Origin: SHXR01 sp046160305
GTDB lineage: Bacteria > Pseudomonadota > Gammaproteobacteria > Burkholderiales > SG8-39
Direction of reading: 5' to 3'
Length of the DNA stretch: 64,000 bases
Assembly: GCA_046160305.1 (NCBI GenBank)
Contig: JBJXGX010000116.1
Coordinates: 1 to 64,000, forward strand
The stretch's first letter is position 1. Every line of letters begins with the position of its first letter. Both the position numbers and the translations under genes were made by a program. Of this stretch, positions 36,835 through 45,244 are shown piece by piece. The notes under the pieces were generated by a model, which ran no database searches, was not told the origin of the DNA, and was given only the letters and a program-made list of their open reading frames with translations.

Positions 36835-38214
36835 ATGCGGTACGCGATCCACCGAAGCATTCTTCGTGACATCGTTCGCCTAGGCTGGCCGGTGCTCGTG
36901 GCGCAGGTTGCGATGATGCTTTACTCCGTCGTCGATACAGTCATGGCGGGCCGCTACGGCCGGACCGATCTCGCTGCCGTGGGGATCGGCGCGAGTATCT
37001 ATATCAGTGTCTTCATCACGTTGATGGGCGTGCTGATCGCGATCGGACCGATCGTGTCGCACCTGTTCGGCGCGAAGCGGCACGCCGAGATCGGCGAAGA
37101 AGTGCGGCAAACATTTTGGCTGGGTATCCTGCTCGCGGCGATCCCGATCGCGGTGCTCAACTACCCGGATCCGTTCTTCATGATCACGCAGGCCGAACCC
37201 GAAGTGGAGGCGCTGGCGCGAAGATACTTGTCTGTCATCGCGTGGAGCGTGCCGGCGAGTCTTCTGTTTCGCGTGTTCCATGGGTTCGCGACCGCGATCT
37301 CGCGACCGCGAATCGTCATGCTCCTCAATCTCTTGGGCCTTGCGATCAAGGTACCGTTGACGTGGGTCTTCATGTACGGGTTGTTGGGCGTCCCGGAGCT
37401 GGGTGCCGTCGGCTGCGCACTCGCCACGACCATCGCATCGTGGATCACTTGCATCGCGGCCTGGGTAATCTGCTATTCGCAGGCCGACTATCGTCCATAC
37501 GGGATCTTCCAGCATTGGTCGTGGCCAAGCTGGAACCGCATTCGGCACGTACTGGGTATCGGCATCCCGATCGGATTCACATTCCTCGTCGACGTGACCG
37601 CATTCACGTTCATGACGCTCTTCATCGCTCGCCTCGGCACACAGGCTTCCGCGGCCCATCAGATTGCCGCCAACTTCGCGGCCCTGATATTCATGTTGCC
37701 GCTGGCCCTTGGCAGCGCAGTCGGTGTTCTCGTCGGTCAGGCCCTCGGCGCGGGCGATGCAAGGCGCGCACGGCTGGCAGGGCAGATCGGATTGATCGGC
37801 GCATCCCTCATGGCCGGTGTGTTATCGGCGATCGTATGGTTCGGGCGCTCGACGATCGCCGGCCTCTATTCCATCGACGACGGCGTTCGCGTGCTCGCGG
37901 CGCAGCTACTCTTGCTGGTGGCGATCTATCACCTTGTCGATTCCGTGCAGACCGTCGCACTCAATGTTCTGCGCGGCTACAAACGTACCGTCGTGCCGAT
38001 GATTGCGTACACCGTCGCGCTCTGGGGCGTCGGACTCGGCGGGGGATATTGGCTGGGATTGACGGCATTGGGCCGCGACAACCTCGCATCGATCGGACTG
38101 GCTGAGCCAATGGGTGCGGCGGGATTCTGGATAGCAGCGATTGCGAGCCTTGGGCTTGCCGCGGTGCTCGTTATTTTATATTTCTTGGCGATCAGTCGGC
38201 CGGCACGACGATGA
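36835..38214 (+). CDS. MATE-family multidrug efflux transporter
   Basis: This is a 459-residue Na+- or H+-coupled efflux pump of the NorM branch. Twelve hydrophobic helices form two MatE repeats (about 15-175 and 240-400); VDTVMAGRYG and the helix-7/8 segment AAHQIAANFAAL are family features. It starts 26 bp after the CysB-type gene and may share its transcript. It converges on the TfoX-N gene with only 5 bp between them. The substrate is unknown. Confidence 0.9.
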   Translation: MRYAIHRSILRDIVRLGWPVLVAQVAMMLYSVVDTVMAGRYGRTDLAAVGIGASIYISVFITLMGVLIAIGPIVSHLFGAKRHAEIGEEVRQTFWLGILLAAIPIAVLNYPDPFFMITQAEPEVEALARRYLSVIAWSVPASLLFRVFHGFATAISRPRIVMLLNLLGLAIKVPLTWVFMYGLLGVPELGAVGCALATTIASWITCIAAWVICYSQADYRPYGIFQHWSWPSWNRIRHVLGIGIPIGFTFLVDVTAFTFMTLFIARLGTQASAAHQIAANFAALIFMLPLALGSAVGVLVGQALGAGDARRARLAGQIGLIGASLMAGVLSAIVWFGRSTIAGLYSIDDGVRVLAAQLLLLVAIYHLVDSVQTVALNVLRGYKRTVVPMIAYTVALWGVGLGGGYWLGLTALGRDNLASIGLAEPMGAAGFWIAAIASLGLAAVLVILYFLAISRPARR

Positions 38215-38219
38215 ACTGA

Positions 38220-38726
38220 TCAACGCGTCCGATTACGCGTACCCGTCACGCGCCGCGTCGCGGCTGGCTTCGCACCGATCTTTGGCTTCTTGGTCGTAAT
38301 GCTTCGCGCTGCGCGTGCAACGCGCGTGCTTGGCCGACCCGAACGCGAATTCACAAAGGGAGCCAACGCGAGTTCATTCGAATGATCGTGCCGCTTTCCG
38401 CGCGCACGCAAGGCCGCTGCGTAAGCGCTTCGCGCCCAAGGAAGCGTCGATGCCGGCGATTCGAGTGCATCAACCGGCACACGATAAAAGCTGAATGTGG
38501 CCGTCTTGCCGTTGCGCGAATAGGTGAAGGGCTCGCTGCCGGCTGCTTCAAACTCGGCGCGATTCATCTCGTCTGTTTTGAACCAGAGCATGTCGTCATG
38601 CACGATCGCGAACATCAGATCGTCGAGATAGATTCCATGTCCGCCAAACATGCGGCGCGCCGCCACGGTGCCGAAAGGCCCTAGCAACTCGACTGCATAA
38701 TCGACGAAATCGCGGCCTGAGGACAT
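38220..38726 (-). CDS. TfoX N-terminal domain protein
   Basis: This is a 168-residue protein with a TfoX-N domain at about residues 1-95 (RRMFGGHGIYLDDLMFAIV and the FYRVP segment). Full TfoX/Sxy proteins regulate competence; stand-alone N-domain proteins are of unknown function. The C-terminal 60 residues are Arg/Lys/Thr-rich, basic and probably disordered. I chose ATG at 38726; an in-frame TTG at 38732 is possible. Confidence 0.8.
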   Translation of the reverse strand: MSSGRDFVDYAVELLGPFGTVAARRMFGGHGIYLDDLMFAIVHDDMLWFKTDEMNRAEFEAAGSEPFTYSRNGKTATFSFYRVPVDALESPASTLPWARSAYAAALRARGKRHDHSNELALAPFVNSRSGRPSTRVARAARSITTKKPKIGAKPAATRRVTGTRNRTR

Positions 38727-39187
38727 GGCCAATCGCTAAGAAGTATGCAAGTAAGCATTAGCTTCAGAATAGGATACCCGGATTGCCAGAGATTCACAAC
38801 GTCGCTGACATACGGCGTTCGATCATATGGCAACAGATCTGTTGGAGTGTTTCGGCAGGATTGCGTGCGTCGATCCCATGCTCGGGCAAATTCCGAGAAT
38901 CGAATCCCATGCGCGGACCCGCAATCGAGTCGCCGACAAATCGCATTGATGATGGATGACGGCATGGCCCGTCCGTCGCGGAACGCTGGGAGTCTGCGCG
39001 CTCGGACGCAGAGGCTTGTCGGTCAATGCCGTCCCCCCTCAGCGTGCAACCCGCAGCTTCCGGATTGGCCAAGCATGCGCGCGGCGCATCGATCGTTTGA
39101 ATGGGCAGCCTAAGCCCGACGATGGATGGGCGAGACATCAACGCTCGGCTACGCTCACGTCATCGAATTTCTCGCTCAGGAACGGTG
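38727..39187. other. Gene-poor stretch
   Basis: No convincing gene was found in these 461 bp. The open frames present (such as 38745-39113 plus and 38794-39141 minus) have no homologue-like motifs, no good ribosome-binding sites and Arg/Ser/Pro-rich shadow composition. No tRNA or recognisable small RNA was seen. It may contain the promoter of the small gene at 39188. Confidence 0.4.
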
Positions 39188-39511
39188 ATGGTACGACCAC
39201 TCGAACGAATGTATTTCCGCAACCGCCTTGCCAAGCGGATTCTGTGCGCAGGCACGGCCGTCGGCCTGCTCGGTATCGCAGGACTGCTTGCTGCCTCGGG
39301 CGCCACGGCGACGTGGCGGGATGGTGCGGGCGCCGAGAGCACCCCGCCGGCGACGCTGCACCACGCGGCCGCTCACGGGGTCGCAAACGGCGCAGCGATC
39401 TGTCGCGCTGTTGATCTTGCCAGCACCCGTGAATGCGCACCGGGAAGTGCGCTCGGGCGTGCAGTACCGCGACTCAGTGAATGGCTTTCGGCGCAGTTGA
39501 GCGGGCGCTAG
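39188..39511 (+). CDS. Small exported or membrane-anchored hypothetical protein
   Basis: I do not recognise this 107-residue protein. A basic N-terminus is followed by one strongly hydrophobic segment (about residues 17-38, GTAVGLLGIAGLLAASGATAT), then an Ala/His-rich region with two Cys (ICRAVDL and RECAPG). AGGAA lies 5-6 bp before the ATG. A strong rho-independent terminator 80-140 bp downstream on the same strand supports it being transcribed. It could be a secreted protein or a single-pass membrane protein; a non-coding transcript is the alternative. Confidence 0.5.
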   Translation: MVRPLERMYFRNRLAKRILCAGTAVGLLGIAGLLAASGATATWRDGAGAESTPPATLHHAAAHGVANGAAICRAVDLASTRECAPGSALGRAVPRLSEWLSAQLSGR

Positions 39512-39566
39512 GGGGCGCCATCAAATCGCTCGTTTCGCCATAACCCAAGCGTTGAACTGTCTCCTC

Positions 39567-39652
39567 AGCCAGCACCAAGCTGGCTAGTTCCCTGGGGATT
39601 GCACTATCGCACCGCTCTCCCCAGGCGTTGCGACGCAATCCCCAATTTTTTT
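39567..39652 (+). terminator. Strong terminator with alternative folds
   Basis: TGGGGATTGC (39593-39602) pairs with GCAATCCCCA (39635-39644), and seven T (39646-39652) follow after one base. A competing 8-bp stem joins CCTGGGGA (39591-39598) to TCCCCAGG (39618-39625), using the same left arm, so the two folds exclude each other. A third, 7-bp hairpin lies just before (39567-39573 with 39579-39585). It most simply ends transcription of the small gene at 39188. Confidence 0.7.
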
Positions 39653-39748
39653 GTGGAAACCGGGTGAGCGATCCGCACAGATCGCGCGCCGCCGGTCGCG
39701 CGGGCAGCGGTGCGAATCTTCAGCGCGTGGTCCGCTTGGGAAAGCTGC

Positions 39749-41593
39749 TCATGCCTTGCGTCCTTCCTTCAGCTTGAAGTTGATCAAGGTCCGCAATTTC
39801 CCGGGCATGACCGGTTTCGACAGAATATGTACGCCGTCGCGCTTCGCATGGGCGCTTAAGTCCGGCGAAGTGTTCCCCGTTACAAGAATCCCGGGAATGC
39901 TCATGCCGAAATGTTCACGCAAAGCAGTTATTGCATCCAAGCCGTTCTCACCTTCTCTCAGGCGGTAGTCGGCGACGATCAGGTGGGGCGCATCGCTGTC
40001 GGTATCCAGTATTGCTTTGGCTTCATTCAGGCTTCCGGCGCCGATAACGCGAGCCCCCCAACCCGAAAGGAGGACACGCATGCCTTCAAGAACACTCGCC
40101 TCGTCGTCGATCACCGCGATCAATGCGCCGTCGAGACCCGCTGGAGCAATGGTCGTTGCGACAGCGCCAGTCGACAGCGCGGGCGCCGTTCCGGGCAGAA
40201 AGCTCACGCGGAAAACCGATCCACGATCCGTTCGTGAATCGAGACGCAACTCCGAATCGAGTAGATGCGCCAGGCGCTTCACGATCGATAAGCCTAGACC
40301 CAATCCTTTGCGCCGATCCCGTTCCGAATTGCCGATCTGATAGAACTCTTCGAAGACTTTCTCCTGTTCCGCGGACGATATCCCCACGCCGGAATCCCAA
40401 ACCTCGATCCACAGGCGCCCCATGCGGGCGCGACATCCCACGACGATTCCGCCGCGCCTCGTATAGCGGATCGCATTGCTCACGAGATTGCGAATGATCC
40501 GCTCCACCAGGATTGGATCGCTCAGGATCGCACGGCCGGTGGGCACGAATCGCAGCCGCAGGTTCTTTTCTTGGGCTTCCGGTTCCAGGTCGGTCTTGAT
40601 TCGATCAAAGAGTGCCTGCACGGCGAAATGCGAGGGGTTCGGTTGAACGACACCGGCATCGATCTTCGATATGTCGAGCAGCTCGTTGAACAGCGCCTCG
40701 AGCGCCTCGACCGATGCATTGATGCTGTGGACGACATTGATGACTTCCGGGTCACGCACCTTCTCGACCAGCGCGGAGGCGAAAAGCCCCATTGCGTGCA
40801 GCGGCTGGCGGAGGTCGTGGCTTGCAGCGGCGAAAAACTGCGTCTTCGAGCGATTTGCGATCTCGGCTTCGCTGCGGGCCTCCTCCGCCGCGCGCTTCTC
40901 TGCGGACAACGCATCGATCAGGTCGAGGTTGGCGAATCGGATCGCAAGGGATCGCCCGAGCGCACGGCTGTAGTAGCGACCGAGCATGATCATCATGGCG
41001 ACGACAACGATGAGTACGATGCCGATCAGCGTGTGCGGTCCGCCCTCGATCGTCAAGCGCACGGCAAGCGGTACGATCGCCGGAATGAGAAACAGATAGA
41101 GGGACGGCTGGTAGGTCGCGAGCGTCGGCACCGTCCCGCTGGCCATGGCAAAGAGGATGCCCATCAAGAGCACCTGATGGAAAAGCGACTGCGCGTCGAA
41201 GAATAAAACCCCCGCCACCCCGAAGAGCGCGCCGGATATCGTCGCGCCGAGTAACCACATCCGCGCCCAGTAATCGAACTCGACGAGACGCCCGGCTTGC
41301 GCGCGAAAGCGCAGCAGAACCATGACCCGCCACCAGAGATTGGCGAGGACGACGGCAAGCCAGCCGCCAAGCCAAACGGCGGGAACACGCCCCCACATCG
41401 CGGCCGCGATCACGACGGCTGCGAGTGTCGTGCCAGAGGTTGCAACCGGCAGCTCGCGGTAAAGGAGGCGAACCTGCTCGGCAAAGACGCGGCCATCGGG
41501 TTCCGATCCGCCGGATCGATGCAAAGACCTGGCCGAACCTGTGTCCGGAAGGGTGGTGTTCACTGGAGCTGGTCCGCCGCGCTGCGTACGCAC
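39749..41593 (-). CDS. Hybrid sensor histidine kinase / response regulator
   Basis: This is a 614-residue membrane sensor. About five to six hydrophobic helices span residues 50-205, with no sizeable periplasmic loop, so it probably senses a membrane or intracellular signal. A short coiled coil leads to HisKA with the phospho-acceptor His259 in ASHDLRQPLHA. HATPase_c follows (N box LVSNAIRYT, G1 DSGVGI, G2 GLGLGLSIV), then a receiver domain (about 490-605) with the acceptor Asp in IVADYRLREG. The start is GTG at 41593 or 41563. It lies 33 bp after the response regulator gene, its likely partner. Confidence 0.9.
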   Translation of the reverse strand: MRTQRGGPAPVNTTLPDTGSARSLHRSGGSEPDGRVFAEQVRLLYRELPVATSGTTLAAVVIAAAMWGRVPAVWLGGWLAVVLANLWWRVMVLLRFRAQAGRLVEFDYWARMWLLGATISGALFGVAGVLFFDAQSLFHQVLLMGILFAMASGTVPTLATYQPSLYLFLIPAIVPLAVRLTIEGGPHTLIGIVLIVVVAMMIMLGRYYSRALGRSLAIRFANLDLIDALSAEKRAAEEARSEAEIANRSKTQFFAAASHDLRQPLHAMGLFASALVEKVRDPEVINVVHSINASVEALEALFNELLDISKIDAGVVQPNPSHFAVQALFDRIKTDLEPEAQEKNLRLRFVPTGRAILSDPILVERIIRNLVSNAIRYTRRGGIVVGCRARMGRLWIEVWDSGVGISSAEQEKVFEEFYQIGNSERDRRKGLGLGLSIVKRLAHLLDSELRLDSRTDRGSVFRVSFLPGTAPALSTGAVATTIAPAGLDGALIAVIDDEASVLEGMRVLLSGWGARVIGAGSLNEAKAILDTDSDAPHLIVADYRLREGENGLDAITALREHFGMSIPGILVTGNTSPDLSAHAKRDGVHILSKPVMPGKLRTLINFKLKEGRKA

Positions 41594-41626
41594 GTGCTCC
41601 CCGCCGCGACGGTGCGCGTGCTCCCC

Positions 41627-42406
41627 CTACTGCTTGGCGGCGGTTTTCAGTAGCGCGTCGATGTGCAGACCTAGCCGACTGGCTTCGACGACCGCCTGGG
41701 TCCGCGTGTTGACATTGAGTGCGCGCAGGATGGCGGCAACGTGGATCTTGACCGTGCCTTCGGCAAGATCGAGTTCACGGCAGATGATCTTGTTTGGCTT
41801 GCCTTGCAGCAACAACGCCAGCACCTGGCACTGGCGGTCCGTCAGCCCGAGATCGCGGGGCGATACCGCCTTGTCGGGCGTTGGCGAGACGGCGCGAGGA
41901 GGGGTCGGGGAATCCGGCATGAGTGCGATGGGCGGCAGATAGACCCCACCGGCCAACACGAGCCGCAACGCGGATAGCATGACTTTGCTCGACGATGTCT
42001 TGGGGATGTAGCCCATTGCGCCCAGATCGATCGCCCGCATGACATCTTCACGTCGATCGGAACCGGACAGCACGACCACCGGAATCGTCGGATATTGCTC
42101 GCGAAATTCGGCGAGGAGATCGAAGCCCGGTACCTCGGGAAGCCCAAGATCGAGCAGCATCAAGTCTGCATCTTCATGTGCGGCGACGAGCTTTCGCGCG
42201 TCAGCGGCGCTCTTCGCATCGTGCAGTTCTACGACTTGATCCAAGGGGGCGAGCGTGTGGCGCAGCGCTTCCAGAATCAACGGATGATCGTCGACAATCA
42301 GGACTTTCACGGCCGCTTTCCCATAACCGACAGGACGGTCCGATGGTAACACCCGGACCGGTGCCGGGTTTGGTTCCGAGGCGAATTGCAAAGAAGAGGC
42401 GGTCAT
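41627..42406 (-). CDS. NarL/LuxR-type response regulator
   Basis: This is a 259-residue DNA-binding regulator. The receiver domain begins near residue 34 (VKVLIVDDHP) and the phospho-acceptor is Asp86 (LLDLGLPE). The LuxR-type HTH lies at about 190-250 (LTDRQCQVLALLLQGKPNKII and EGTVKIHVAAIL). The N-terminal 33 residues are extra; GAGGA 5 bp before the ATG at 42406 supports them, while GTG at 42310 with GGGAAAG would give a standard protein. It is upstream of the hybrid kinase on the same strand. Confidence 0.9.
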   Translation of the reverse strand: MTASSLQFASEPNPAPVRVLPSDRPVGYGKAAVKVLIVDDHPLILEALRHTLAPLDQVVELHDAKSAADARKLVAAHEDADLMLLDLGLPEVPGFDLLAEFREQYPTIPVVVLSGSDRREDVMRAIDLGAMGYIPKTSSSKVMLSALRLVLAGGVYLPPIALMPDSPTPPRAVSPTPDKAVSPRDLGLTDRQCQVLALLLQGKPNKIICRELDLAEGTVKIHVAAILRALNVNTRTQAVVEASRLGLHIDALLKTAAKQ

Positions 42407-42542
42407 GGCGGTCCTCGGCAGACTTCGGGAAGGTGTCGCTCGATGCTATACGAGCGCACTCAGTCCTGATATCGGCCGATCGACTAGTCCGAACGGCCGA
42501 GCCGCGTCTCAGCGTCGGACCGGCGTTCAAATCGGGCGAGTC

Positions 42543-43388
42543 TCAAAGTCCGAGCCGCTGCCAGATCGTGGAGGTGAGGGCGGCCTGGTTCATCGTATAG
42601 AAATGCAGTCCCGGCGCACCTTCCCGCAGCAGGCGATCGCAAAGGTCGGTGACGATATCGAGCCCGTAGCCGCGAATCGACGCGACATCATCGCCATAGC
42701 TTTGCAGCCGGAGCCTGAGCCAGCGCGGGATCTCGGCACCGCATGCATCGGAGAACCGCGCGAGCTGCGAGAAATTGCCGATCGGCATGATGCCCGGAAC
42801 GATAGGAATATCGATGCCGAGTCGCTCGCATTCGTCGATGAAGCGAAAATAGGCCTCGGCATTATAGAAATACTGTGTAATCGCGGCCGTCGCGCCGGCG
42901 TCCACTTTTCGTTGGAAGTTCTCGATGTCCGCCATCGGGCTCTTCGCCTGCGGATGGACTTCCGGATAACACGCAACCTCGATGTCGAACCAGTCGCCCG
43001 TCTCGCGGCGAATCAGTTCCACCAGCTCGTTGGCATACCGCAGATCCCCGAGACCGACTGAGCCCGACGGCAGGTCGCCGCGCAGTGCGACCAGATGACG
43101 CACGCCGTGCTGCTTATAGTTCGCGAGAATGGCCAGAATCTCGGCCCTGCTCGATCCGATGCACGACAAATGTGGGGCAGCGGCGTGGCCTGCCTGTTTG
43201 ATCTCGAGCACGGTGCCCAATGTCGGGTCGCGCGTCGACCCTCCGGCGCCATAGGTCACCGAGAAGAACCGCGGCTTGAGTTGCGCAAGCTGTTTCCAGG
43301 TGGCCTGCAGTTTCTGCGCGCCATCGGACGTCTTGGGCGGAAAAAATTCGAAGCTGAACGAACGTGAATGCTTGCGCTGCGATTCCAT
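42543..43388 (-). CDS. metF: 5,10-methylenetetrahydrofolate reductase
   Basis: MetF reduces methylene-THF to methyl-THF, the methyl donor for methionine synthesis, using FAD. It is 281 residues. The N-terminal FEFFPPKT with the catalytic Glu, the VTYGAGGSTRD segment and the ALRGD loop are typical of the TIM-barrel family. I chose ATG at 43388; ATG at 43418 or TTG at 43421 would add about ten residues, and none has a clear ribosome-binding site. It is 129 bp downstream of ahcY, separated by a hairpin. Confidence 0.94.
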   Translation of the reverse strand: MESQRKHSRSFSFEFFPPKTSDGAQKLQATWKQLAQLKPRFFSVTYGAGGSTRDPTLGTVLEIKQAGHAAAPHLSCIGSSRAEILAILANYKQHGVRHLVALRGDLPSGSVGLGDLRYANELVELIRRETGDWFDIEVACYPEVHPQAKSPMADIENFQRKVDAGATAAITQYFYNAEAYFRFIDECERLGIDIPIVPGIMPIGNFSQLARFSDACGAEIPRWLRLRLQSYGDDVASIRGYGLDIVTDLCDRLLREGAPGLHFYTMNQAALTSTIWQRLGL

Positions 43389-43421
43389 GGCGAATCGACC
43401 GTATTGAGTCGTCAACATCAA

Positions 43422-43454
43422 AACGCCGGGCAGCCCGATGGGCCGACCGGCGTT
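43422..43454 (-). terminator. Hairpin between ahcY and metF
   Basis: AACGCCGG (43422-43429) pairs with CCGGCGTT (43447-43454), with an inner GCCC/GGGC stem (43433-43436 and 43440-43443). Read on the minus strand it ends in TTTTGATG. It is a plausible terminator or attenuator that would limit ahcY read-through into metF, but the T-tract is short. Confidence 0.5.
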
Positions 43455-43517
43455 GCGCTTTCATACCGATCCAGGGCGAATCCTGTCGGCGCTTTTTCGT
43501 CGACGCGCCCTGTTGCG

Positions 43518-44945
43518 TCAGTACCGGTAGTGGTCCGGCTTGTAGGGACCCGACTTGCTAAGGCTGAGGTACTCCGCTTGCTGCGTTGTCAATTCGGTCA
43601 GCGTTGCTGCAAGCTTCGAGAGTTGTAGCCGGGCTACCTTTTCATCCAGATGCTTCGGCAGCGTGTAGACGCCGATTGGGTACTTGGCCGTGTTGCAAAA
43701 GAGCTCGATCTGAGCAAGCGTTTGATTCGCAAACGACGAGCTCATCACGTAACTCGGATGGCCGGTACCACACCCGAGATTCACCAGGCGCCCTTCGGCA
43801 AGCAGGATGATTCGCTTGCCATCGGGGAAAATAATGTGATCGACCTGCGGCTTGATGTTGTCCCATTGGTGATTCTTCAGGCTCGCCACATCGATCTCAT
43901 TGTCGAAATGCCCGATGTTGCAGACGATCGCCTGATTCTTCATCTTCTTCATGTGCTCATAGGTGATCACATGAAAGTTTCCAGTGGCGGTAACGAAGAT
44001 GTCGGCTTTGTCCGCAGCATAGTCCATCGTGACGACCCGGTAGCCTTCCATGGCGGCCTGCAGCGCGCAGATCGGATCGATCTCGGTTACCCATACCTGC
44101 GCCGAGAGTGCCCGCAGCGCCTGCGCCGAACCTTTCCCCACGTCGCCATAACCCGCTACGACCGCGATCTTGCCCGCGATCATCACATCAGTCGCGCGCT
44201 TGATGCCATCGACGAGTGATTCGCGACACCCATAGAGATTGTCGAATTTCGACTTCGTTACGGAGTCATTGACATTGATCGCCGGGAACGCGAGCTTGCC
44301 TTCCTTCGCCATCTGGTAGAGGCGCTTGACACCCGTCGTCGTTTCTTCGGTCACCCCTTTGATTTGCGCGAGCCGCTTCGAATACCAGCCGGGGCTCGAC
44401 GCAAGCCGTTTTTTGATCGATGCGAAGAGGAATGTTTCTTCCTCGCTCGCGGGCTTGGCGATCACGGAGGGATCTTTCTCGGCGCGCGTGCCGATGTGGA
44501 GGAGCATCGTCGCATCCCCGCCGTCGTCCAGGATCATGTTCGAGAAGCCGCCATCGGGCCATTCGAAAATGCGGTGGCTGTACTCCCAGTATTCCTCCAA
44601 GGTCTCGCCCTTGTAGGCAAATACCGGTGTGCCGCCCGCCGCGATGGCTGCGGCGGCGTGATCCTGGGTCGAATAGATATTGCACGAGGCCCAACGCACG
44701 TCCGCGCCGAGCGCGGTGAGGGTCTCGATCAGCACCGCGGTCTGGATCGTCATGTGGAGCGATCCGGTGATGCGTGCACCGCGCAACGGCTTGGCCTTGG
44801 CATGCTCATGCCGGATCGCCATCAAGCCGGGCATTTCGGTCTCGGCAATCGCGATTTCCTTGCGGCCAAAATCGGCCAGCTTGAGGTCGGCGACTTTGTA
44901 ATCCCCACTCGAGATATTGGTGGGTTTCAAAACGGCAGCGTTCAT
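43518..44945 (-). CDS. ahcY: Adenosylhomocysteinase
   Basis: AhcY reversibly hydrolyses S-adenosylhomocysteine to adenosine and homocysteine, removing the inhibitory product of SAM methylations. It is 475 residues, the typical proteobacterial length. The NAD-binding motif is VAGYGDVGKGSAQAL, NGCRES-like substrate residues lie in LYGCRESLVDGIKR, and the C-terminus ends KPDHYRY. AAGGAG stands 8 bp before the ATG. Its leader carries an SAH riboswitch, so expression should rise when SAH accumulates. It sits between metK and metF. Confidence 0.96.
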   Translation of the reverse strand: MNAAVLKPTNISSGDYKVADLKLADFGRKEIAIAETEMPGLMAIRHEHAKAKPLRGARITGSLHMTIQTAVLIETLTALGADVRWASCNIYSTQDHAAAAIAAGGTPVFAYKGETLEEYWEYSHRIFEWPDGGFSNMILDDGGDATMLLHIGTRAEKDPSVIAKPASEEETFLFASIKKRLASSPGWYSKRLAQIKGVTEETTTGVKRLYQMAKEGKLAFPAINVNDSVTKSKFDNLYGCRESLVDGIKRATDVMIAGKIAVVAGYGDVGKGSAQALRALSAQVWVTEIDPICALQAAMEGYRVVTMDYAADKADIFVTATGNFHVITYEHMKKMKNQAIVCNIGHFDNEIDVASLKNHQWDNIKPQVDHIIFPDGKRIILLAEGRLVNLGCGTGHPSYVMSSSFANQTLAQIELFCNTAKYPIGVYTLPKHLDEKVARLQLSKLAATLTELTTQQAEYLSLSKSGPYKPDHYRY

Positions 44946-45044
44946 CGGTTACTCCTTGCCTTTGGATATCGATACGGAGCGGCCGGGCGCCCACAGAAGC
45001 CTGCAGGCAATCCCGCTCGTCTACCGTGCAACAACATCACGGTT

Positions 45045-45127
45045 CAACGAGCGCCGTTCGACAGGACCCATTCCGGGTGCCTCGAGCCTGGCGGGAAGAG
45101 GATTCCCGTTGCAACGCTCCTCGAGGC
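45045..45127 (-). ncRNA. SAH riboswitch in the ahcY leader
   Basis: Read on the minus strand, P1 joins 45120-45127 to 45079-45086 (GCCTCGAG with CTCGAGGC). Inside lies the conserved GGAGCGTTGCAACGG, then P2 (CGGGAA 45103-45108 with TTCCCG 45092-45097) and the CCAGGCTCGAGG segment. After a spacer hairpin (ACCC/GGGT), CGCTC (45049-45053) can pair with GAGCG (45115-45119) as the pseudoknot. This matches the SAH riboswitch found before ahcY in beta- and gammaproteobacteria, an on-switch for SAH. About 100 bp separate it from the ahcY start. Confidence 0.86.
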
Positions 45128-45190
45128 GAAGAGGGGCGATTCTATCGCGGACCGATCGTGGTTGGCGCAACACATCGGTGTCCGCCAAAC

Positions 45191-45220
45191 AAAAAAGCCG
45201 TCCGATGAATCGGACGGCTT
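45191..45220 (-). terminator. Rho-independent terminator of metK
   Basis: On the minus strand AAGCCGTCCGAT (45220-45209) pairs with its complement at 45206-45195, and the run of T reads through 45191. It begins 25 bp after the metK stop and isolates metK from the riboswitch-controlled ahcY. Confidence 0.92.
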
Positions 45221-45244
45221 TCGATGGGCAAGCAGCTGGTGCGG

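Noticed and set aside
38745..39141. Open frames in the gap after the TfoX-N gene
   Set aside because: Arg/Ser/Pro-rich shadows on both strands without start signals, motifs or coherent composition.
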